From contig NC_067207.1 in assembly GCF_026262505.1 (NCBI RefSeq), positions 4,162,252 to 4,226,251 of the forward strand: DNA of 64,000 nucleotides, read 5' to 3'. The notes under the pieces were generated by a model. It saw only the letters and a list, made by a program, of their open reading frames with translations. It made no database searches and was not told the origin of the DNA. Source of the DNA: Trichomonas vaginalis G3 (lineage: Eukaryota; Parabasalia; Trichomonadida; Trichomonadidae). Position numbers and translations under genes: made by a program. Each line of letters opens with the position of its first letter. Positions within the stretch are counted from its first letter, which is position 1. Positions 1-9,949 of the stretch are shown one piece after another.

Positions 1-1656
1 GATTGTAAACGTCTTACAAGTATAACAATTCCTTCAAGTGTTACATCAATCGGAAATTCTGCATTTTCTGATTGTAAACGTCTTACAAGTATAACAATTC
101 CTTCAAGTGTTACATCAATCGGAGATTCTGCATTTTCTGATTGTAAACGTCTTACAAGTATAACAATTCCTTCAAGTGTTACATCAATCGGAAATTCTGC
201 ATTTTCTGATTGTAAACGTCTTACAAGTATAACAATTCCTTCAAGTGTTACATCAATCGGAAATTCTGCATTTTCTGATTGTAAACGTCTTACAAGTATA
301 ACAATTCCTTCAAGTGTTACATCAATCGGAGATTCTGCATTTTCTGATTGTAAACGTCTTACAAGTATAACAATTCCTTCAAGTGTTACATCAATCGGAA
401 ATTCTGCATTTTCTGATTGTAAACGTCTTACAAGTATAACAATTCCTTCAAGTGTTACATCAATCGGAGATTCTGCATTTTCTGATTGTAAACGTCTTAC
501 AAGTATAACAATTCCTTCAAGTGTTACATCAATCGGAAATTCTGCATTTTCTGATTGTAAACGTCTTACAAGTATAACAATTCCTTCAAGTGTTACATCA
601 ATCGGAAATTCTGCATTTTCTGATTGTAAACGTCTTACAAGTATAACAATTCCTTCAAGTGTTACATCAATCGGAAATTCTGCATTTTCTGATTGTAAAC
701 GTCTTACAAGTATAACAATTCCTTCAAGTGTTACATCAATCGGAAATTCTGCATTTTCTGATTGTAAACGTCTTACAAGTATAACAATTCCTTCAAGTGT
801 TACATCAATCGGAAATTCTGCATTTTCTGATTGTAAACGTCTTACAAGTATAACAATTCCTTCAAGTGTTACATCAATCGGAAATTCTGCATTTTCTGAT
901 TGTAAACGTCTTACAAGTATAACAATTCCTTCAAGTGTTACATCAATCGGAAATTCTGCATTTTCTGATTGTAAACGTCTTACAAGTATAACAATTCCTT
1001 CAAGTGTTACATCAATCGGAAATTCTGCATTTTCTGATTGTAAACGTCTTACAAGTATAACAATTCCTTCAAGTGTTACATCAATCGGAAATTCTGCATT
1101 TTCTGATTGTAAACGTCTTACAAGTATAACAATTCCTTCAAGTGTTACATCAATCGGAAATTCTGCATTTTCTGATTGTAAACGTCTTACAAGTATAACA
1201 ATTCCTTCAAGTGTTACATCAATCGGAGATTCTGCATTTTCTGATTGTAAACGTCTTACAAGTATAACAATTCCTTCAAGTGTTACATCAATCGGAAATT
1301 CTGCATTTTCTGATTGTAAACGTCTTACAAGTATAACAATTCCTTCAAGTGTTACATCAATCGGAAATTCTGCATTTTCTGATTGTAAACGTCTTACAAG
1401 TATAACAATTCCTTCAAGTGTTACATCAATCGGAGATTCTGCATTTTCTGATTGTAAACGTCTTACAAGTATAACAATTCCTTCAAGTGTTACATCAATC
1501 GGAAATTCTGCATTTTCTGATTGTAAACGTCTTACAAGTATAACAATTCCTTCAAGTGTTACATCAATCGGAAATTCTGCATTTTCTGATTGTAAACGTC
1601 TTACAAGTATAACAATTCCTTCAAGTGTTACATCAATCGGAGATTCTGCATTTTCT
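1..1656 (+). repeat. 24 tandem 69-bp repeats, near-perfect, coding
   Basis: The unit begins GATTGTAAACGTCTTACAAG and is exactly 69 bp (23 codons). By eye the only variable site is codon 19, AAT or GAT (Asn or Asp). Copies 2, 5, 7, 18, 21 and 24 carry GAT and the other 18 carry AAT. Such uniformity, including synonymous sites, indicates very recent expansion or ongoing homogenisation. The array continues past the left edge, so its full copy number is unknown. Confidence 0.95.
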
Positions 1657-2205
1657 GGTTGTTCTAGTCTTACAAGTATAACATTAAAAACACCTCAAGA
1701 TATCTCTGGTTCTATCTCATCTAATGCCTTTGCCAATTGTCCAATTCAAGAATTAATTTATGAAAACGAAGGATTCACACTCATTAATTTTTTGTCTCTC
1801 AAAGAAACAGTCACAACAATAAAATTCGATTTTTTACATACAAATACAAATAAACGACTTAATGAAGAGAAACATTTGCCATCACTTTTAAATTTCAACA
1901 AATTAATCAATATCTCAATAGGAAATATCAATGATTACACTATTCCTTCATCATTTATTAATGTTAATAATGTAAAAATCTTTATTTCAAATGATATTCA
2001 GTCAATTAATTCTCAGGCATTTTCAAGTATCATAAGACAAATTACGGAAAGTGAACTCAAACAAAAAGTGACACAATGCATTTGCCAACCAAATAACTTT
2101 ACAAAGCAAAAACTTAAATTACTTGTCAAGCTTACTATTCTTATTTTAACAATTAAAAAATTAAATTTTATTTTTTATTTAAAAAAATCATCTTATATCA
2201 TCTGA
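1..2205 (+). CDS. BspA-like leucine-rich repeat (TpLRR) protein, 5' end outside the window
   Basis: The frame is open from base 1 to a TGA at 2203-2205 (734 codons) with no start inside the window, so the N-terminus lies upstream. Residues 1-552 are 24 copies of a 23-residue TpLRR of the BspA type (core [19 protein letters not shown]). A diverged 25th repeat follows ([10 protein letters not shown]), then about 160 non-repetitive residues. BspA-like proteins are the largest putative surface-protein family of T. vaginalis and are thought to bind host or bacterial surfaces. The C-terminus has a hydrophobic stretch ([15 protein letters not shown]) but lacks the Pro-rich stalk, clean membrane helix and charged tail seen in membrane-anchored members. 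The protein may therefore be secreted or have a damaged 3' end. The family call is firm; the function is inferred from the family. Confidence 0.85.
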   Translation, partial: DCKRLTSITIPSSVTSIGNSAFSDCKRLTSITIPSSVTSIGDSAFSDCKRLTSITIPSSVTSIGNSAFSDCKRLTSITIPSSVTSIGNSAFSDCKRLTSITIPSSVTSIGDSAFSDCKRLTSITIPSSVTSIGNSAFSDCKRLTSITIPSSVTSIGDSAFSDCKRLTSITIPSSVTSIGNSAFSDCKRLTSITIPSSVTSIGNSAFSDCKRLTSITIPSSVTSIGNSAFSDCKRLTSITIPSSVTSIGNSAFSDCKRLTSITIPSSVTSIGNSAFSDCKRLTSITIPSSVTSIGNSAFSDCKRLTSITIPSSVTSIGNSAFSDCKRLTSITIPSSVTSIGNSAFSDCKRLTSITIPSSVTSIGNSAFSDCKRLTSITIPSSVTSIGNSAFSDCKRLTSITIPSSVTSIGDSAFSDCKRLTSITIPSSVTSIGNSAFSDCKRLTSITIPSSVTSIGNSAFSDCKRLTSITIPSSVTSIGDSAFSDCKRLTSITIPSSVTSIGNSAFSDCKRLTSITIPSSVTSIGNSAFSDCKRLTSITIPSSVTSIGDSAFSGCSSLTSITLKTPQDISGSISSNAFANCPIQELIYENEGFTLINFLSLKETVTTIKFDFLHTNTNKRLNEEKHLPSLLNFNKLINISIGNINDYTIPSSFINVNNVKIFISNDIQSINSQAFSSIIRQITESELKQKVTQCICQPNNFTKQKLKLLVKLTILILTIKKLNFIFYLKKSSYII

Positions 2206-2358
2206 TATATATATATAACAGCATTAATATTTCAATGATTCACAAATCAACTTTTTCATTATTTTAAATAATTATAGAATATATACCGACTTTTTGTACA
2301 TAAATATTTTTAGATTCAATAATGATTTACGGTTTTTTTCAAAACTTATAATTTTCAA

Positions 2359-2589
2359 ATGAGTGGTAGAATCTTCGATTTAATTGATTTAGAATGGTTA
2401 AATCAAGCTAATCAACAAATTCAAAGCGGTATTAACGTCGAAACCGTTCTCCAAAATGTCCCTTTAACAGATGGAAGAATTCTTCCCACAATATCACATA
2501 AAACTTTTAAAAACGCTCTTAATTTCAATCAAATTGAAATTCCAAAATTACGTACAGGTCCAAAACCAAAAGATCCACCACAATGTTAA
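2359..2589 (+). CDS. small hypothetical ORF, probably a 5' gene fragment
   Basis: ATG at 2359 opens a 76-residue frame starting MSGRIFDLIDLEWLNQ and ending with a basic, Pro-rich segment (RTGPKPKDPPQC). I do not recognise the family. The stop codon and last Cys codon are supplied by the first bases of the palindromic repeat unit that begins at 2582, so the natural C-terminus is probably missing. No convincing Inr is seen close upstream. It may be the N-terminal stub of a larger gene cut by the repeat array. Confidence 0.35.
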   Translation: MSGRIFDLIDLEWLNQANQQIQSGINVETVLQNVPLTDGRILPTISHKTFKNALNFNQIEIPKLRTGPKPKDPPQC

Positions 2590-3257
2590 ACTATTCAGAC
2601 AAAGTTTCCCGCTGTTTGCGAAGGAATTGTTGGCTATGATGTACTGATTCATGATCAGTGCATCATAGCCAACAATTCCTTATACAAAGTTCAAAAACTT
2701 GGGTGCAATCAGTTCTGATTGCACCCAAGTTTTTGAACTTTCTCGAGGGAATGAAAGGGTAAGAGGTATACGTTATGAATATATACCTCTTACCCTTCCC
2801 TCTCTGACAGCGGGAAACTTTGTCTGAATGTTAAACTATTCAGACAAAGTTTCCCGCTGTTTGCGAAGGAATTGTTGGCTATGATGCACTGATCATGAAT
2901 CAGTACATCATAGCCAACAATTCCTTATACAAAGTTCAAAAACTTGGGTGCAATCAGTTCTGATTGCACCCAAGTTTTTGAACTTTCTCGAGGGAATGAA
3001 AGGGTAAGAGGTATACATTATGAATATATACCTCTTACCCTTCCATTCCCTCTCTGACAGCGGGAAACTTTGTCTGAATGTTAAACTATTCAGACAAAGT
3101 TTCCCGCTGTTTGCGAAGGAATTGTTGGCTATGATGTACTGATTCATGATCAGTGCATCATAGCCAACAATTCCTTATACAAAGTTCAAAAACTTGGGTG
3201 CAATCAGTTCTGATTGCACCCAAGTTTTTGAACTTTCTCGAGGGAATGAAAGGTAAG
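2582..3257. repeat. three tandem copies of a 245-250 bp cloverleaf-like palindromic unit
   Basis: Copies begin at 2582, 2827 and 3077; the third breaks off near 3257. In copy 1 an outer 23-bp stem (2593-2615 with 2807-2829) encloses three hairpins. The first has 21-bp arms at 2621-2641 and 2661-2681. The second is a perfect 27-bp stem with a 2-nt loop (2686-2712 with 2715-2741). The third is a 16-bp stem (2755-2770 with 2782-2797). Copy 2 has 5 extra bases that extend the third stem. The inner part of the first hairpin in copy 2 is the reverse complement of that in copies 1 and 3. No coding function is evident; small ORFs across it are by-products. The family is not recognised. Confidence 0.85.
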
Positions 3258-3787
3258 AGATATCCATTTCCTTTCACCTTCGTTCTCAATAATTAACTTA
3301 TAAATTTTTTAAAGCAAAAAAAGTCTGATTTTTTTTGACAAGTAAATATATAGGGAATTTATCCGACCAAATAAGTGTCACTTTTCGGTTCACCTCACTT
3401 TCCGTAACTCGTCTTACAACACAAGTGTTGACATTGGATATTTCATTTACAAGGGATCATCATTCATTGAAGGAGGTGATTTTCTCAAAAATGCGCATTC
3501 AGTCAGCGAATATTATGTCACATCCATTTATTTGTTTGATACAATTGGTGGACTTCCAATAGAAGGGCATGTTATTGTTTTACCTCAACGAACACCAGAA
3601 CCATCTATATCTCAACAAACATCTATATCTCAACGTACACCAGAACCTACATGGAATGGAAGATGGGCAGATCCTCCTAATGAAATTATCCGAGGCGAAG
3701 ATATTCCAGAAATCAGAGAAACGCATCCTCCAATTCGTACAAAGTACCAAAAAACACCGGTATCTAAAAAGGCTTCCGCAATAAATA

Positions 3788-5091
3788 TAGGGTGTCCAAA
3801 GGTGCGTTTAGCACAGCGCTCTATATGAGACTATTAAAGGAGATATATGCTGATTATAAATATATAATAAAAAATATGAATATATGTATATGATGAGTAT
3901 GTTGTATTTTGGCGCCATGCTGGGATATAAAATGAATTTTGAGACAAGAGGCGGTTTCGCGGGAAATTTTGGCGGGATTTTTTTCATTTTTTTAATGAAT
4001 CATAAAGAAAACATCCTCGCTCTTGCAAAAAAATGCAAAGACTGTAAAAAAATCTACGAGACATTGGTAAAATGCTTCGGTATGGATGCTCCTAGCTATT
4101 CCACTGTAACGTATCATGTTAGGATGTATCACTTCATGAACAAAAAGGCGCCCATCATAAAAATTGACAAAAAATCGCCGGATCAAAGAAAAATCAAAGC
4201 AATTCTTCAAGCGCTAGATGAAGACCCAAGAGCATCACTCAGAAGGATAGAGGAGATGACAAAGATACCACGTACAACAGTCAGTTATTATCTGCACAAT
4301 TATTTGAACTACAAACTAGCGTATACACGTTGGGTTCCGCACAACCTTAATTCAGTTCAAAAAAAATCTAGAGTCCAATCTTCGAAAGAGCTCCTCTCTA
4401 TATTGGGTGCGTATCAATCCAAGAAGTTTCGCTTTTTAGTAACAGGGGACGAGTATTGGTTTCAATATGCAACAGAAGCCAAAATCATGTGGATCCCGAA
4501 GGATGAAAATCCGCAAACATTCCCGAAGAAAAAAATTGACACACCAATGATGATGTTGTCGGTTTTTTGGGGCGTGAATGGCATCATCGCAATTGATATT
4601 CTTCAAAAACCTAATACGATGAATGCTCAGTATCTAATTGACAATGTTCTTACTCAAATTATCAATTCTGATGAGTTTGAGAAATCCAAACAACAAAAAC
4701 AAAAGTTTGCAATTCATTTTGATAATTCAAGAGTTCACAAAAGTCATAAGGTAATGAATTACTTGGTGGAAAACAATGTCAAAGTTGTTCCAAACCCAAT
4801 TTATTCACCTTATATTGCACCCTCTGACTTTTATTTATTCGGCACGCTAAAAAAGAGAGCTGAAGGACGCGAATTCGCGAGTCCAGATGATCTTGAAAAT
4901 TTTGTAAGAGAGCAATTTGAGCAATTTTCTCATGATGATTTAAAGCGTGTCTTTCAAGCCTGGATCGATCGCTGCGAACGCGTGATTGAATCCAATGGTG
5001 ATTATATTTAAATAAACTTTATATATATGTAACTTGTTTATTTCTATTCGCAGTATTCAGGTTTGTGCTAAACACACCTTTGGACACCCTA
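3788..5091 (+). mobile_element. mariner transposon, Tvmar1-like, complete
   Basis: The element is 1304 bp with terminal inverted repeats of about 30 bp (5' TAGGGTGTCCAAAGGTG; one mismatch to the other end at the C/T after GGTG). It is flanked by a TA duplication (3786-3787 and 5092-5093). It carries one uninterrupted transposase frame. Tvmar1 is the known mariner family of T. vaginalis, with inserts that often vary between strains. The intact ends and frame suggest a young insertion. Confidence 0.93.
3995..5011 (+). CDS. mariner transposase (DD34D)
   Basis: The likely start is the ATG at 3995 (MNHKENILALAKK), giving 338 residues, the usual mariner length; the frame is open further upstream but those residues do not look native. 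Helix-turn-helix regions occupy roughly residues 1-110 (including DEDPRASLRRIEE and PRTTVSYYL). The catalytic triad is the Asp of VTGDEYWF, the Asp of IHFDNSRVH and the Asp of YIAPSDFYLF. The second and third are separated by exactly 34 residues, the DD34D signature of mariner. No stop or frameshift interrupts it, so it could encode an active cut-and-paste transposase acting on the flanking inverted repeats. Confidence 0.92.
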   Translation: MNHKENILALAKKCKDCKKIYETLVKCFGMDAPSYSTVTYHVRMYHFMNKKAPIIKIDKKSPDQRKIKAILQALDEDPRASLRRIEEMTKIPRTTVSYYLHNYLNYKLAYTRWVPHNLNSVQKKSRVQSSKELLSILGAYQSKKFRFLVTGDEYWFQYATEAKIMWIPKDENPQTFPKKKIDTPMMMLSVFWGVNGIIAIDILQKPNTMNAQYLIDNVLTQIINSDEFEKSKQQKQKFAIHFDNSRVHKSHKVMNYLVENNVKVVPNPIYSPYIAPSDFYLFGTLKKRAEGREFASPDDLENFVREQFEQFSHDDLKRVFQAWIDRCERVIESNGDYI

Positions 5092-5269
5092 TATTTCATT
5101 AGGAACAATTGTGGTGATTATTGTTTTGATGTTTTCAGTATTTAATCTTGTGAGATCATGCCGAGTTTTGAATAATCTTGACGAAGAAGAAGTGGATGAC
5201 ATTCAATCTCAAAATGAATTTTCATTTTCATCAAGTGGCTATTCGCTTTATTCAGCTAGTGATGAATGA

Positions 5270-6181
5270 ATATTATACTTTATGTTTATTGGGATGAATA
5301 ATCTTTACAATGAAGTGGATGACATTTAATCTCAAGATGAATTTTCGTTTTCAGAAGAGTTCTCAAAAACTCAAAAACATTATGAGCACCCAAAGCTAGT
5401 TCAAACCCAAGGTGTTTCTCGACACCTTATAACACTTAATTGAATAAAAATTTCCTTATAATAACTTTTCAAATATCTGACGATAAATTTAGAGAAAAAT
5501 ATGTGATTAATTTTATTTTAAACAAACATCACAATTCATAATTATATATGAAATTCAAAAAAAGGGGGAACACAAATTTTTTGGACCAAAAAAGAGGCAC
5601 CTGAGTATATTGTTTCTGTTTTATCTGATCATTGAAACGGAATTGATCCACGTTATTAGTATGAAACAATGATATACTAGGGACTAAAGAATATTAATAT
5701 TACAAAAACCCCATTATTCGATGTTCAACTCATCATATCTTGCATTAAAGTTGATACCTTTATTTTTTCGAAATATTACAACAGTAGCAACCTTACGTAT
5801 TACCAATGATAGCCAAAGTACTATTTTGGCATAAAAAATTTAAAACGATATTAAAACAACAGAATGACTAGTCATTCTGGTATAGTATTATGCATACTAC
5901 CAGGTGATAAAATCTCAAATATCTAAGCTTAACGTCCGTTTGATTATGAGATACATATCTAATGTTGCTTGTTTTGTAGCCATAGTCACTAACTGATAAC
6001 ATTATTATGATAAGAAGACTAAATGTGCGAGTTTAATATGCATTTGATTCAGATTTATTATCGAAAATCAAATCACAATATATATCTTGAACTCATCTGT
6101 TAATAAAATCATTTGATATTTGATATTTTTTTTTTGAAATTTAGTTAATTTGGGTCTTACACCATTAATTCCCCTTCCCTC
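5270..6181. other. intergenic, holds a decayed copy of the preceding gene's tail
   Basis: At about 5290-5360 the sequence repeats, with substitutions and a TAA, the tail-coding segment at 5170-5240 (compare AAGTGGATGACATTYAATC in both). This is a decayed partial tandem duplication of the 3' end of the surface gene. The rest is AT-rich with no gene recognised. Confidence 0.55.
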
Positions 6182-6385
6182 ATGTCATCCATCTTTTCCT
6201 ATCTAAAAAAGAATCAAAAAAGGGATAGTACAGAGGGAAAGTTCAATCCAGAGGACGATGAAACACTGATTGATGGGGCTTTAGCAGTTCCATTTCAACA
6301 AATACGGAATTGTTATCGATTTAATAACGATTACACACAATTAGATATCGAAAATCGGTTTCATCAACTAGGGACAAGTGCATAA
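6182..6385 (+). CDS. small ORF, possible single SANT/Myb-like fragment
   Basis: ATG 6182 opens 67 codons. Residues 20-63 (FNPEDDETLI, then FQQIRNCYRF, then ENRFHQL) have the spacing of one SANT/Myb helix set, as in the many short T. vaginalis Myb-like proteins. The conserved tryptophans are absent, however. It may be a degenerate Myb gene or a chance frame. 6386-6600 downstream is AT-rich and holds nothing recognised. Confidence 0.3.
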   Translation: MSSIFSYLKKNQKRDSTEGKFNPEDDETLIDGALAVPFQQIRNCYRFNNDYTQLDIENRFHQLGTSA

Positions 6386-6601
6386 GTACTTGCCATCTAT
6401 TAGGATACGTAAAATAACCAAACAACAGACTATATAGTATGCAGAAAATTTATGCTAATAATCTGATTTTGGGGTTCTGGATATCGAATTTTATTTTGAA
6501 AATTTATCTGACAATTTTTGGATTTTGAACAATTTGATCGCTTCGATCATATAATTTTAGCATAATAAAAGCTTAAAATAGTGTTTTTGATCAGCACTTT
6601 C

Positions 6602-6607
6602 TCATTT
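6602..6607 (+). promoter_or_regulatory. Inr core promoter of the ankyrin gene
   Basis: TCATTTG with the presumed +1 A at 6604, 13 nt before the ATG at 6617. It matches the trichomonad Inr TCA(+1)Y(A/T) and decides for the internal ATG over the earlier GTG-initiated frame. Confidence 0.65.
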
Positions 6608-6616
6608 GATATCTTG

Positions 6617-8431
6617 ATGGATGCTCATTACCAGTTAGATCGAGATCTTCTTAATCTAACTAGTAGTAATGTGAATGATATAGTAGTGCATCTATCGTAC
6701 ACCGTTTATCTCGAGAAAGAAAAACTTATGTATCGATTTGTTGATACACTTGTAACAAGAATTCCTATTAGAGTGCAATCAATCGATTCATATGCTACAT
6801 TAATTCATTTCTTTGCAGTTAAATCCACAAAATTTACATTTAAAGAAAAATTTAAATCTTATTTACTCGATAAAATATTTGAAAAGCCATATATTGACTT
6901 CATATACAACAAAATTCCACTATTTGCAACACTTAGACAATGTATCAAGCTAAAAGTATTCGCTAACGAAGAAATCAGAACAAGAGCTCTCGAAGACTTC
7001 AGCTTTACATCACAATACTCACTTCTTAAGGCGTTATTCTTTCTTCCCGAAATAGAAAGTCAACAATGTAATGATATTTTATCGAATTTTGTCAGTATTG
7101 CGTTCAAAAGAAGCAATCTCGGCATAAATGCTCAATTTTTAGAGTCCCATATACAAAATCTTACAGAAAATAACTATTCTCTACTATTAGAATGCATTCA
7201 TTCCGGTAGTTTTTATAATGATATAGCTAATTCAATAAAAAATGACGATATCAATCAACTTATACATTTAACTAACATTACAGAGTTCGATATAAATGGA
7301 AGAGTTCAAGATAATCTCTTTGAACATGGTTTATTATGCCATTCCAATCCAACTTACATTTCTTACTCATGTTTCTATGGTTCCCTCAAATGTTTCAAGT
7401 TTCTATTACTTAACAATGCGGATATGAACATTACAGACGATCAAAACGGTTTTTGTCCAGAACATTACGCAATTATGGGTGGAAATGCCGAAATCATCAG
7501 AATTGTGAATCAAAGAAGGTTCGATACCAGATGTACTCTTCAGCTTGCAGTTCTTTTCTACAGGGAAGATGTTTTCGAGTGGCTTTTAAACACCAGAAAA
7601 ATTTCTGTCAAAAACGATGACGAAAATTTCGGAAATGTTGTTCATATGTGTTCAATTTCTAACAATTTCAGGGCTCTGCAGCATTGTATCACTCTTGGTG
7701 CTGAAATCAATGACCAAGGTTTGGACAGTTTGACACCTTTACAACTGGCCATTTGTTTCAATTCAAAAGAATGCATTCAATTATTATTGAATACAAAAAC
7801 GATCAATTTGAATACAATTAACAAAAAACAGCATACAGCGTTACATGTTGCCTCCATGACAGGGAATTGTTTTGCCATCAAAAAGATGAGGAAAAAGGAA
7901 TGTAATCCAAATATTTCTGATGCAAACAATTGGACAGCTCTACATTTTGCAATTTCAACAAATAATTATAAGTGTGTAAAAGCATTGTTGAAGTTTTCTG
8001 ATATTGATTTGAGTAAGAAAACAATTATAGGTGAAACACCAATGCTTTTGGCAATGCATTACGGAAATAAGGAAATTATTGATTTATTTGTTAAATTGAA
8101 TGTTCTTGACCCTAATGATAAAAGCAATAGTGGTGTTTCTGCACTTCACATTGCTTTCTCGCAAGGATTGACTGATATTATTAAGTATTTCTTGTCTTTG
8201 CAGAATTGTGATGTTAATATTGCAAATAGTATGGGTCAAACTCCAATTTTTGAGTGTGTAAGTCATGGATATGTTGAAGGACTGAAGATATTGATGTCTA
8301 GAAATGATGTCGATGTGATGAAAAAGGATATATTCGGCCAAACAATTTTTACTATTCCAAAATTAGTTGAAAACGAAGAAATTGTTTCAATTCTGAAAAA
8401 TTATGCTTTAGAGCATAAAATCAAAATTTGA
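6617..8431 (+). CDS. ankyrin-repeat protein with DUF3447-type N-terminal region
   Basis: 604 residues from the ATG (MDAHYQLDRDLLN). Residues 1-200 form a helical N-terminal region. A DUF3447-like segment follows near 215-310 (ISYSCFYGSLKCFKFLLLNN, then GGNAEIIRI), typical of T. vaginalis ankyrin proteins. Residues about 310-595 contain around eight ankyrin repeats (for example TALHVASMTGN, TALHFAISTNN, SALHIAFSQG). There is no signal peptide or membrane helix, so a cytosolic protein-binding role is likely. The partner is unknown. The gene appears intact, unlike the other four ankyrin loci in this window. Confidence 0.9.
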   Translation: MDAHYQLDRDLLNLTSSNVNDIVVHLSYTVYLEKEKLMYRFVDTLVTRIPIRVQSIDSYATLIHFFAVKSTKFTFKEKFKSYLLDKIFEKPYIDFIYNKIPLFATLRQCIKLKVFANEEIRTRALEDFSFTSQYSLLKALFFLPEIESQQCNDILSNFVSIAFKRSNLGINAQFLESHIQNLTENNYSLLLECIHSGSFYNDIANSIKNDDINQLIHLTNITEFDINGRVQDNLFEHGLLCHSNPTYISYSCFYGSLKCFKFLLLNNADMNITDDQNGFCPEHYAIMGGNAEIIRIVNQRRFDTRCTLQLAVLFYREDVFEWLLNTRKISVKNDDENFGNVVHMCSISNNFRALQHCITLGAEINDQGLDSLTPLQLAICFNSKECIQLLLNTKTINLNTINKKQHTALHVASMTGNCFAIKKMRKKECNPNISDANNWTALHFAISTNNYKCVKALLKFSDIDLSKKTIIGETPMLLAMHYGNKEIIDLFVKLNVLDPNDKSNSGVSALHIAFSQGLTDIIKYFLSLQNCDVNIANSMGQTPIFECVSHGYVEGLKILMSRNDVDVMKKDIFGQTIFTIPKLVENEEIVSILKNYALEHKIKI

Positions 8432-8596
8432 TACTATCTTTATTTTATTTTCTTGTTTGTATTTCTTTATAAAATAAAATTAAATGACATTTGACAATTT
8501 TTGTATTTCCGGATTTTCACTTTTCTGACAATATTTTTCTATTATCTAACTCTCAAAATTGAAGGTATTTGCAGTGATGATTCCATCTAAAAATCC

Positions 8597-8690
8597 TAAT
8601 TAAAGTCTCTTAATGGTATTCCTACATCAATATTGAGTGAACATCTTTCAAGAAGAGACTTTACGAAAAAATATGAGTTTAATTTCATAT
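8597..8690 (-). pseudogene. short gene-fragment relic shared with 12113-12319 and 54230-54348
   Basis: Read on the minus strand, it carries TTTCGTAAAGTCTCTTCTTG followed by a Ser-Leu-Asn coding stretch, as do two other places in the window. It looks like a very old fragment of a multicopy gene. The source gene is not recognised. Confidence 0.35.
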
Positions 8691-8707
8691 ATTTTTTATT
8701 CCATAAT

Positions 8708-8835
8708 TTAAGGGTGCACTTACGCCCCTATGACACGGCCTTCAATTCAGGTGTTTAAGGTTGATTTTCAATGACGCTTCACGCCAGTTGTCAAAAATTT
8801 GAATTAAAGTCAAATGGGCGTAAGTGCAGCCTTAA
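8708..8835. mobile_element. TTAA-flanked MITE, 120 bp
   Basis: The sequence between TTAA 8708-8711 and TTAA 8832-8835 begins GGGTGCACTTACGCCC and ends with its inverted repeat (one mismatch in 16). It has no coding capacity. The TTAA target and GGGTGCAC ends are shared with larger elements at 54651 and 57322. A TTAA duplication is typical of the piggyBac superfamily, but no transposase is present to confirm that. Confidence 0.75.
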
Positions 8836-8847
8836 AAGAAAAAAAAT

Positions 8848-9949
8848 TTAAGGGTCCATTGTAAGGCCAAATAAGGCCTATCGTCGTCCCAAAAATATTG
8901 CTCAAGATGGTGTTTTTACTAAGGCCCAAAACTTAAAAAAACACAAAAAAATTAACTTTACTCTTTTGAGATCCTTATCAGATGTGCAACAATTTGATGC
9001 AGTATCGCAATTCGAATCCGATTTTTTAATGTAGATGTACTCTAACATTCTTGAAAAAATGCAAAATGATATTAATCAAGCTTTTCATTTCTGTATCATA
9101 CACGAAACAAAATCATTCATTATACTAAAATTTATCAAAGTTTGAATAATGAAAAAATAATATCTAAATTTTTACATTGAGTCGGCTATTGATATGGTCA
9201 ATATTAAATCGTTTAAAAATGGGCATTGGCCAGAATAATACCCACTAAAATACACATTTTTTTAAATTTTATCAATTTGTTTTGGTATATCTTTATGATA
9301 ATGAATAAAATGCTTATCTTTCATAAGTCAATACATAATTTATGCTGAAACACAAAAAATAACACGAAAATTTTTGGCCAACATTTCAAAACGAAGGATA
9401 ATGCTTTGAATATATAAACAATAATACTTTGTCTAGAGAATTAAATTTGTGCTATCCAATTGTCAATTCTTTGAATTTTTTATAAAATGCACGATATTCC
9501 GGCATTAGCCTCAATAAATATAAACTACATGCATCACAATATTAGGATGTAATGGCATTAAAGCGAATTTCCTAATTTCTTCTCAATTAAATTCCTAGAA
9601 AAACTTAGGAATTAATGATTGGAAATAGGTCAAAAAAATTCCTAATATAAAATTTATACTTAAATTAAAATCAAAATTCGAAAATATCTATTTTTCAAAA
9701 CACGCATCCAGAAGCGAAAAAATTCGAAAAAATCATGTTCTTATAAAACTCGCTGATTTTGCAATTTTTGTGTGATTTGAAGTGATAGAATGTATTATCA
9801 TCTTACTAAAACATATACTTTATTGTTACATTCACAAAATATTAATCAGAACACTAGGAAAAGTGGATTTTCGAAAAAAGACGATAACGATTATTTACAA
9901 ATCGCCTCTCAATTTTGAGAGACTTTCAATTTTTACAGTGGACCCTTAA
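8848..9949. mobile_element. TTAA-flanked non-autonomous element, 1.1 kb
   Basis: The ends are TTAA + GGGTCCATTGTAAGG (8848 on) and CAGTGGACCC + TTAA (to 9949). The inverted repeats match at GGGTCCAYTGTAA, 13 bp. The interior is AT-rich with no long frame. It is the same superfamily by target and GGGT start, with slightly different ends from the neighbouring 120-bp element. Confidence 0.65.

Larger units (their letters stand above)
3346..5269 (+). pseudogene. surface-protein gene remnant (membrane helix and cytoplasmic tail), split by a mariner element
   Basis: An open frame runs from just after a stop at 3343-3345 to the mariner insertion at 3787, then resumes at 5092 and ends at TGA 5267-5269. 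Removing the element and one TA restores a continuous frame: a Ser/Thr/Pro-rich stalk with repeated RTPEPT-like motifs, a membrane helix beginning ISLGTIVVIIVLMFSV, and a tail rich in Asp, Glu and Ser. The element sits exactly at the start of the helix. No ATG or signal peptide remains; the 5' part is lost next to the palindromic array. The family cannot be named. It resembles the C-terminal half of trichomonad type I surface proteins. Confidence 0.6.

Noticed and set aside
1-1656. CRISPR-like array
   Set aside because: Repeats are contiguous without unique spacers and encode a regular 23-residue LRR in a eukaryote.
1792-2205. Separate 137-residue protein starting inside the LRR gene
   Set aside because: The frame is continuous with the repeats from base 1 and the apparent start is TTG, so it is the C-terminus of that gene.
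2593-2829. tRNA gene (cloverleaf shape)
   Set aside because: Stems are several times too long and no tRNA boxes or anticodon loop are present.
2908-3147. 79-codon minus-strand frame in the palindromic array
   Set aside because: It is produced by the inverted repeats themselves and has no Inr, codon bias or similarity.
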